Position numbers and translations under genes: made by a program. Source: DAOUGC01 sp034429695 (GTDB lineage Bacteria; Chloroflexota; Anaerolineae; Anaerolineales; Anaerolineaceae). From it: a stretch of DNA of 27,272 bases. The number at the start of each line of letters is the position of its first letter. Position 1 is the stretch's first letter. Below, piece after piece: positions 22,355-27,272 of the stretch. Under the pieces are notes generated by a model. That model saw only the letters and a list, made by a program, of their open reading frames with translations. It was not told the origin of the DNA and made no database searches. Where the stretch lies: contig DAOUGC010000179.1 in NCBI GenBank assembly GCA_034429695.1, positions 1 through 27,272 on the forward strand, given 5' to 3'.

Positions 22355-23941
22355 TTACAGCTCCTGGGGTTCAAACAGCCCGATGGCGAGTAACAATTGC
22401 AGCACGATTAAAACCACTGCCAGCGCCACTGCCCCAAAGTTGAGGAAACCTGTCGGGGGCGGCTCAGGAGACAGCCCCTGCCCGATCACCGAAGCCCAGG
22501 TGATCAACCCTCCCGGGAATAATTGCCCGTAATTGGGGATCACACCGGTCAGCAGCCACAGGATGGACAGACCGAACCCGTAACCGGCTGCCGCAGCCGT
22601 CGTTCCGCCGATGACGCTGCCCAGCAGGGCAGCCGCCACAAACACCAGCAGCCACAGCAGCATGAGCAGGCTGGCGGTGACAAATTCACCCACTGCTGCA
22701 ACGCCAAACAACAACCATGTGTAGAAGATTGCGCCCAGACAGGCAATCATAAATCCAGCAGCATACACCAGCGCCTGGGCGGCAAACTTGCTGGTCACGA
22801 ACGCCCAGCGCGGCATGGGTTTGCTCATGATTAACGCCGCCGTGCCGCTCTCCTTCTCGGCGGCAACCGCGGTCATGCCAAGCGCCACCGCAAGAATAAA
22901 ACCAAACTGACTGAGGTTCTTGACGTACTGCGCCATGGCGTCCGCCGCGGTGGGCGTGGGGATGAGGTCGGAGAACATCTCCGCGCCTTCGATCATCCCC
23001 AGCATCTGCGGGGTGAAGTATGCCAGCAAGGGTGAAGTCAACCCGAACAGGATGAAAACCGCCATGACCACCAGAAATCGTTTGGTGCGCCACAACTGAA
23101 CCATTTCCTTGCGGAAGGACGCGGCGAATGCGGTCAGATCACGCCCGTGATGCCGGGGGGCAACATCCTGATGACCCTTGCGCCACTCGATCATCAGCAA
23201 GACAGCACCCGGCACGACCGTGGCTGCCAGGATGGCGATGGAAAACCACACACCCTGAACGGTGCCGGTTGAGTTCACACCGATGTACACGGCGATGGCA
23301 TCCACCACCATGTGATAAACGATCGCAGCCACCACCCATAAGGGCTTGCGCGTCTGGAAGGCTTTCAGCACCATCACAGACAGGCTGACGTGCAGGGTCA
23401 TTGCCAGCAACCGCTCCAGCAAAGGCGCAAATGACAGCGATGGGGAACCCAACAGGGTGGAGATTTGCAGTTCCACCGCTGAAAGCTGCTCAGGTGAAAG
23501 GTTAAGCGTGCTCAGATCCGTGCCGAGCATGGGCAGGAGCGCAGACAGCGATGCTGCCGTGAACACCCCACCGATCACCATGGCTTCAAAACCGCCATGC
23601 CCGATGCCCAGCATGATGCCTTCTTCCAGCCGGCGGGTGCGCTTCAACAACCAGTACCCCAATGCGCGGGCAAGCTCCTCGCACAACCCGGCGGTCAAGC
23701 CAAGCACCAGCGCGGTCTGCAACAGGGGCACATCTCCGCTGAAATCATTGGCAGGCAGAACCCCCAAATCGGTCAGCAGGTTGTTGAGCGGAATGTGTAC
23801 CACCTGCGAGCCAAAGAAGGTCAATGAGCCAATCGCAAACAGGATCCAACGTGCTTGAAACCGTCTGCGCAACCAGATGGCAGCCCCAACGGGGATGAAG
23901 ATCATACACAAAATGGCTATGGTATACAGAAAGGCAATCAT
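22355..23941 (-). CDS. YhfC-family intramembrane metalloprotease fused to ABC-2 type permease
   Basis: A 528-residue polytopic membrane protein in two parts. Residues about 1-255 match the YhfC family: LCEELARALGYW (E88, E89), GIGHGGFEA (H115, E119), H184 and YHMVVDA (H210, D214) lie in membrane segments as in CPBP-like proteases. Residues about 268-528 form an ABC-2 permease: FRKEMVQLWRTKRF, then six hydrophobic segments with AVAAEKESGTAALIMSKPMPR, the cytoplasmic loop typical of such permeases. The frame is open to 24058, but the ATG at 23941 lies one base after the ATPase stop (TAACATG), giving coupled translation. It would form an exporter with the ATPase encoded upstream, perhaps with a regulatory or protective protease activity. 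The fusion is real in this sequence; its role is inferred. Confidence 0.87.
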   Translation of the reverse strand: MIAFLYTIAILCMIFIPVGAAIWLRRRFQARWILFAIGSLTFFGSQVVHIPLNNLLTDLGVLPANDFSGDVPLLQTALVLGLTAGLCEELARALGYWLLKRTRRLEEGIMLGIGHGGFEAMVIGGVFTAASLSALLPMLGTDLSTLNLSPEQLSAVELQISTLLGSPSLSFAPLLERLLAMTLHVSLSVMVLKAFQTRKPLWVVAAIVYHMVVDAIAVYIGVNSTGTVQGVWFSIAILAATVVPGAVLLMIEWRKGHQDVAPRHHGRDLTAFAASFRKEMVQLWRTKRFLVVMAVFILFGLTSPLLAYFTPQMLGMIEGAEMFSDLIPTPTAADAMAQYVKNLSQFGFILAVALGMTAVAAEKESGTAALIMSKPMPRWAFVTSKFAAQALVYAAGFMIACLGAIFYTWLLFGVAAVGEFVTASLLMLLWLLVFVAAALLGSVIGGTTAAAAGYGFGLSILWLLTGVIPNYGQLFPGGLITWASVIGQGLSPEPPPTGFLNFGAVALAVVLIVLQLLLAIGLFEPQEL

Positions 23942-23942
23942 G

Positions 23943-24899
23943 TTATGCACTGACTTCCAGGAAGATTTCTTCCAATGATGGGTGAACCCATTCATAACGG
24001 AGGAGCGCCAGACCCTGGCGGGCGACGACAGGCAACAATTCACGTTTGCCCTGTTCAAGGTTCTTCACACTCACCCGCAAACAGCCTGAATCCAGGGTGG
24101 TTTGCTCCACCCACGATAAACCTTCCAGCTCACGGATCAGATCAGGCAGGCGCGATACGTCGTTAACATCCACCTCAACTTCAGCCACATTCACCGCATA
24201 ACGTGCGATCAATTCCTCACGGCCTGATTCGAGGATCAATTTGCCCTTGTGAATGATCGCCACACGGTCGCAAATGCGTTCCACATCGTTGAGAATGTGG
24301 GTGGAAAGGAACACCGTCACCCTGCCGCGTAATTTGGCGATCAGGTCCAGCACTTCGTAACGGCCAGCCGGGTCGAGCGCGCTGGTGGGTTCATCCAAAA
24401 ACAATACCGGCGGATTGTGGATCAGCGCCTGGGCAATACCAAGCCGCTGCAACATGCCGCCAGAAAACCCTGCAATCCGCCGACGGGCAGCATCCGAGAG
24501 CCCCACCAGATCAAGCATCTCAGCGATGCGTGCTTTTCTATTCCCGGCTTCGTACCCAAACAGATCCAGGGTATAACCCAAATACTCAACCGGGGTCATC
24601 CAGCGGTAAAAGTTGGGCTCCTGCGGCAGATACCCAAAACTGGCTTTCCCCAGGCTGTTCATCTGGGTGATCTCGTTTCCAGCCACCCACGCTGAACCAC
24701 TGGTTGGCTGCGCCAGCCCGGTGAGCAGGCGAATGGTGGTGGTTTTTCCGGCGCCGTTGCGCCCCAGAAAGCCAAAGATTGAGCCGTATGGAACGCTCAG
24801 GTTGAGGTCTTCCAGTGCACGGATTGGGCCGTATGCACGGCTTAATCCCCGGCATTCGATCGCCGCAGCGGGCGAATCATGTGTTGCTTGCAGTGTCAT
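23943..24899 (-). CDS. ABC transporter ATP-binding protein (CcmA/ABC-2 class)
   Basis: A 318-residue ATPase, of normal length for the drug/antibiotic-exporter group with a C-terminal extension. It has Walker A GRNGAGKT (46-53), Q-loop Q93 (YLPQEPNF), signature FSGGMLQR (145-152), Walker B VLFLDEPTSALDP (165-177) and switch His H201. The C-terminal 90 or so residues (VAEVEVDVNDVSRL, SLEEIFLEVSA) are the usual dimerisation tail. It powers the permease encoded one base downstream. It follows the PLDc_N gene by 15 bases. The ATG has only a weak upstream purine stretch. Substrate cannot be read from the ATPase. Confidence 0.93.
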   Translation of the reverse strand: MTLQATHDSPAAAIECRGLSRAYGPIRALEDLNLSVPYGSIFGFLGRNGAGKTTTIRLLTGLAQPTSGSAWVAGNEITQMNSLGKASFGYLPQEPNFYRWMTPVEYLGYTLDLFGYEAGNRKARIAEMLDLVGLSDAARRRIAGFSGGMLQRLGIAQALIHNPPVLFLDEPTSALDPAGRYEVLDLIAKLRGRVTVFLSTHILNDVERICDRVAIIHKGKLILESGREELIARYAVNVAEVEVDVNDVSRLPDLIRELEGLSWVEQTTLDSGCLRVSVKNLEQGKRELLPVVARQGLALLRYEWVHPSLEEIFLEVSA

Positions 24900-24914
24900 T
24901 GTTGCTTCGCTTTC

Positions 24915-25118
24915 TTATTCTTCCTTGCGCCCGGCCACAAAGTAGATGATTGGGCCGATGATGTTGACAAACACAATAACCAGAATCCACGCCCATTTGG
25001 GTCCACGCACCACAGGACGGCGGATGACATCCACCAGGGCAAAGATCATCAATCCGATCTGCACCAGGATGACTGGCAGGAGCAGCAGGATCAAACGGGG
25101 AAATTCAATATCAGACAT
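24915..25118 (-). CDS. PLDc_N-type small membrane protein
   Basis: A 67-residue two-span membrane peptide. Helix one is about residues 8-30 (LILLLLPVILVQIGLMIFALVD), followed by a basic turn (VIRRPVVRGPKWAW). Helix two runs through ILVIVFVNIIGPIIYFVAGR and ends in the G-P-x-x-Y-x-x-x-GR pattern of the phospholipase D N-terminal (PLDc_N) family. Such peptides often accompany ABC exporters and bacteriocin loci. The frame extends to 25172, but AGAGGAT before the ATG at 25118 is a clear ribosome-binding site, and the ATG lies one base after the regulator's TAA. Role unknown, perhaps an accessory subunit. Confidence 0.85.
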   Translation of the reverse strand: MSDIEFPRLILLLLPVILVQIGLMIFALVDVIRRPVVRGPKWAWILVIVFVNIIGPIIYFVAGRKEE

Positions 25119-25119
25119 C

Positions 25120-25650
25120 TTATCCTCTTCTTTCGTCAGGAAACGTAATGATCGACAACTTGCGCCGCACACGGTTTTCCGCCGCGGGCAGTTCAGCCAC
25201 TTTACGCAATGCTTCGGTCAGGGAACGGATCATCTCATCCATTTCTTCCTGGCTGGCGTGGAAAGTGAGTTCTGAGTACCCCACCCGGTCGCCTTCCAGG
25301 TCCATTTTTGGATGCAGATCGATGTAACCCTGGTAACTCTGCAACAGTGAAGCCAGATACATGGCAAAAGCGCGCACATGTTCTTCCGGCGAATAGGCTG
25401 CCATATCCTGCCCGGAGAGGTGCACAGGCTGCGCCACGCGGTACACTTTTTCGGGCGTACCCTTCACCAGCCGGGTCTCACTCACTTCCACCATCCCGCC
25501 TTCCAGCAAAGCGCGAATATGCCGGTAAATGGAGGAAGCCGGCAATTGCGGCAGGTTTTCAGCCAGCTCACGGGTGGTCATGGGTCTCTCACCCAACGCG
25601 ATCAGGATTTGAAAGCGCGCCGGATGCAGGATCAGGTCAACTTTTTCCAC
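25120..25650 (-). CDS. Winged-helix (ArsR-like) transcriptional regulator of the ABC operon
   Basis: A 176-residue regulator. Residues about 1-70 form a winged helix of the ArsR type: HPARFQILIALGERPMTTRELAENL, recognition helix SSIYRHIRALLEGGMVEVS, wing around RLVKGTPEKVYRV. The C-terminal 100 residues are helical (SLLQSYQGYID, EEMDEMIRSLTEALRKVAEL) and may bind a ligand or dimerise. The start is GTG, with GGAG six bases upstream. It is first in the operon, followed by PLDc_N with a one-base gap, the ATPase and the fusion permease. The palindrome at 25671-25694, just upstream, is a strong candidate for its own operator, so it probably represses the operon and is released by whatever the exporter removes. 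Confidence 0.86.
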   Translation of the reverse strand: MEKVDLILHPARFQILIALGERPMTTRELAENLPQLPASSIYRHIRALLEGGMVEVSETRLVKGTPEKVYRVAQPVHLSGQDMAAYSPEEHVRAFAMYLASLLQSYQGYIDLHPKMDLEGDRVGYSELTFHASQEEMDEMIRSLTEALRKVAELPAAENRVRRKLSIITFPDERRG

Positions 25651-25670
25651 ATCCTTCTCCTTTCCTCACC

Positions 25671-25694
25671 ATTATCATTATCAATAATGATAAT
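25671..25694. promoter_or_regulatory. Inverted repeat, probable operator of the ABC operon
   Basis: ATTATCATTA-TCAA-TAATGATAAT: perfect 10-base arms with a 4-base spacer, located 21 bases upstream of the regulator's GTG. Its size, AT content and place in the promoter region of a regulator gene fit a site bound by a winged-helix dimer. Confidence 0.75.
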
Positions 25695-25763
25695 ATCGCA
25701 CTACAAAGAGCCTGTCAAGGGGATCCCGCCCTTCATCAGGCTAACAACTTTCTTTCTTTTTGC

Positions 25764-25769
25764 TATACT
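25764..25769 (+). promoter_or_regulatory. Extended -10 promoter of the PH-like/SHOCT gene
   Basis: TGC TATACT (25761-25769) lies about 45 bases before the ATG at 25815. There is no convincing -35 at standard spacing. It is identical in its nine bases to the box upstream of the DUF309 gene. Confidence 0.5.
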
Positions 25770-25814
25770 TACCATACCCACCCACTGCAATTCTTAATCA
25801 TCCAAGAGGTGAAT

Positions 25815-26453
25815 ATGCCTGACTCCTACATTAAACAGCTCCTCGGCGAAAACGAAACGATCCTGCTGGTCACGCATCAACACTGGTTCCTGCTGGCCCG
25901 CAACACATTGCCCGAAGTCCTGCTGATCCTGCTCCTGCTGGCCGGTTCAATTGCCCTGTCCGTCACCGCTGCGCTGCCGGTTCCGTGGCCTGCGCTGTCC
26001 TTCCTGTTGCTGCTCCTGCCCATCGCCAGCCTGCTCAAGGATGTGCTCTTCTGGAGCCATCATCAGTACATCGTCACCAACCGGCGCGTGATCCAGATCT
26101 TTGGCGTGTTCAACAAGAACGTGATCGACTCATCGTTGGAAAAAGTCAACGACGTAAAACTGGAACAATCCGTTTGGGGACGCATGTTCAATTTCGGGGA
26201 TGTTGAGATCCTGACCGCCAGTGAGATGGGCATCAACCGTTTCACGCGCATCGCCCAGCCGATCCAGTTCAAGACCGCCATGCTGAACGCCAAGGCGCGC
26301 CTTGAGCAGGATGAAGATCAGCCCCGCAGGTCAACCTCCAGGGGTGCATCCGTCCCTGAACTGCTCGCCGACCTGGGCCGCCTGCATCAGCAGGGTGTGC
26401 TGACCGACGCCGAGTTCAATGAGAAGAAGGCACAACTGCTGGCAAGGATGTAG
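25815..26453 (+). CDS. Bacterial PH-like (YdbS/bPH_2) membrane protein with SHOCT tail
   Basis: A 212-residue protein with two predicted transmembrane segments (residues about 32-53 and 59-76). They are followed by a bacterial PH-like domain with its hallmark pattern: HHQYIVTNRRVIQIFGVFNKN (82-102) and LEKVNDVKLEQSVWGRMFNFGDVEIL (108-133). The end (181-212, PELLADLGRLHQQGVLTDAEFNEKKAQLL) is a SHOCT motif, a short helical domain of unknown binding role. Similar proteins are thought to organise membrane-associated complexes. The frame is open to 25308, but the ATG at 25815, preceded by AGAGGTG, begins the first conserved segment. The upstream part overlaps the regulator gene and its operator in antisense. 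Function unknown. Confidence 0.88.
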   Translation: MPDSYIKQLLGENETILLVTHQHWFLLARNTLPEVLLILLLLAGSIALSVTAALPVPWPALSFLLLLLPIASLLKDVLFWSHHQYIVTNRRVIQIFGVFNKNVIDSSLEKVNDVKLEQSVWGRMFNFGDVEILTASEMGINRFTRIAQPIQFKTAMLNAKARLEQDEDQPRRSTSRGASVPELLADLGRLHQQGVLTDAEFNEKKAQLLARM

Positions 26454-26473
26454 CTCATTCACCCGTCTTTTTT

Positions 26474-26505
26474 ACATGGACAGACTACGGTCTGTCCATG
26501 TTTTC
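26474..26505 (+). terminator. Intrinsic terminator of the PH-like/SHOCT gene
   Basis: An 11-bp stem (26474-26484 ACATGGACAGA with 26491-26501 TCTGTCCATGT) encloses a 6-base loop and is followed by TTTT. It begins 20 bases after the stop. Confidence 0.85.
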
Positions 26506-26562
26506 ATCATGCAGGGGAAATCGGGATTACAATACGTTCATCCCATTTCCGGAGAAGCATCC

Positions 26563-27272
26563 ATGACCGCACCGCTGCGCCAGCAATACCTGCTCAACCC
26601 CGATGTTGTATTCCTCAATCACGGCTCGTTTGGCGCATGCCCGCGGCCCGTGTTCGAAGTCTACCAGCAGTGGCAGCTTGAACTGGAAAGCGAACCGGTT
26701 GAATTCATCGCCCGGCGCTCCACCTCCCTGCTGGCTGAGGCGCGCACCGCCCTTGCCGAATTTCTCCACACCGGGCCGGACAACCTGGTCTACGTCACCA
26801 ATTCCACCACTGCCTTCAACCTGATCCTGCGTTCGCTGCATCTGCAGGCCGGCGACGAGGTGTTGATGACCGACCAGGAGTACCCCGCCATGAACCAGGC
26901 CTGGGATTACTACGCCCATCACACCGGCGTTGTCCTGCGCCGCCACCCCACCCCCATGCCGTTCACCACGCCGGAGGATTTCATCGAGAATTTCTGGCGC
27001 GGCGTCACCCCGCGCACGCGCGTGATCCACATCTCGCACATCATTTTCACACTCGGCATTATCCTGCCGGTGCAGGAGATCTGCCGTCGCGCACGGGAAG
27101 CCGGAATTCTCACCATCGTGGACGGCGCGCACGCCCCTGGGCAAATACCGCTCAATCTGGATGAGTTTGGCGCTGACCTGTACTTCGGCGCTTGTCACAA
27201 GTGGTTGTCAGCCCCCAAGGGAGCTTCCTTCCTGTACGCCCGGCCAGAAATTCAACCCAACCTCGACCCATT
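26563..27272 (+). CDS. Class V aminotransferase, isopenicillin-N-epimerase-like (3' end outside window)
   Basis: The first 236 residues of a PLP enzyme run off the window end. Visible are VVFLNHGSFGACPRPV (15-30), VYVTNSTTAFNLILRS (77-91), the pyridine-binding aspartate in IVDGAHAPGQ (D187), and the PLP lysine K213 in FGACHKWLSAPKG. This matches the class V group that includes isopenicillin N epimerase-like and cysteine desulfurase-like proteins; FLNHGSFG is typical of the epimerase-like subset. Substrate cannot be assigned. GGAGAAGC precedes the ATG by a suitable distance, and TACAAT at 26528-26533 may be a -10. The terminator just upstream separates it from the PH-like gene. Confidence 0.88.
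   Translation, partial: MTAPLRQQYLLNPDVVFLNHGSFGACPRPVFEVYQQWQLELESEPVEFIARRSTSLLAEARTALAEFLHTGPDNLVYVTNSTTAFNLILRSLHLQAGDEVLMTDQEYPAMNQAWDYYAHHTGVVLRRHPTPMPFTTPEDFIENFWRGVTPRTRVIHISHIIFTLGIILPVQEICRRAREAGILTIVDGAHAPGQIPLNLDEFGADLYFGACHKWLSAPKGASFLYARPEIQPNLDP

Noticed and set aside
25308..25814. 169-codon upstream extension of the PH-like/SHOCT gene
   Set aside because: It overlaps the regulator gene and its operator in antisense, and a good ribosome-binding site marks the ATG at 25815.
26527..27198. 223-codon open frame on the minus strand
   Set aside because: Antisense to the class V aminotransferase, which has a ribosome-binding site and PLP motifs.

Overview
The window looks like chromosomal DNA of a GC-rich bacterium, probably Chloroflexota of the Anaerolineae type. 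That placement is inferred from the gene mix, not from a marker gene: two PBP-like/CapA-like lipoproteins, a GH57 enzyme with a DUF3536-type tail, a YhfC-family membrane protein fused to an ABC-2 permease, and an orphan SCP2-type thiolase. I found no rRNA, tRNA, CRISPR array, transposase or integrase. Coding density is high and no gap reaches 300 bases.

Layout. 1-408 is the 3' end of an exported protein that meets trxB (minus) at a shared hairpin terminator. 1585-2931 is a class III aminotransferase (minus) and 3032-3460 a DUF309 protein (plus). 3470-7510 is a minus-strand group of two CapA-like lipoproteins and a metal-dependent cyclase-family hydrolase. A thiolase (7663-8820) and a probable AlkZ-related winged-helix protein (9070-9972) follow. 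A very large GH13-like protein (10034-13561) converges on a translationally coupled pair, SDR-family protein and GH57 (15952 down to 13614), at a shared terminator.

16049-20919 is the most interesting part: six plus-strand genes separated by 3-26 bases. They encode a TIM-barrel-like protein with a cell-wall-binding-like tail, an FtsZ homologue with an altered catalytic T7 loop, two small proteins (one membrane), a secreted GH39-like barrel that appears to have lost both catalytic glutamates, and a membrane-anchored protein faintly resembling LytR-CpsA-Psr proteins. Read together they suggest a division or cell-envelope module built on a filament-forming GTPase and catalytically degenerate envelope proteins. 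That functional reading is inference.

20924-22293 holds a histidine phosphatase and a divergent SlyD-like FKBP with a TTG start and a His-rich acidic tail. 22355-25650 is a minus-strand operon of winged-helix regulator, PLDc_N membrane peptide, ABC ATPase and a YhfC/ABC-2 fusion permease, with a near-perfect palindrome just upstream that looks like an autoregulatory operator. 25815-26453 encodes a PH-like/SHOCT membrane protein, and the window ends inside a class V aminotransferase. Several promoters share an extended -10 of the form TGnTATA(A/C)T, and two of them sit so close to the start codon that the transcripts are probably leaderless.
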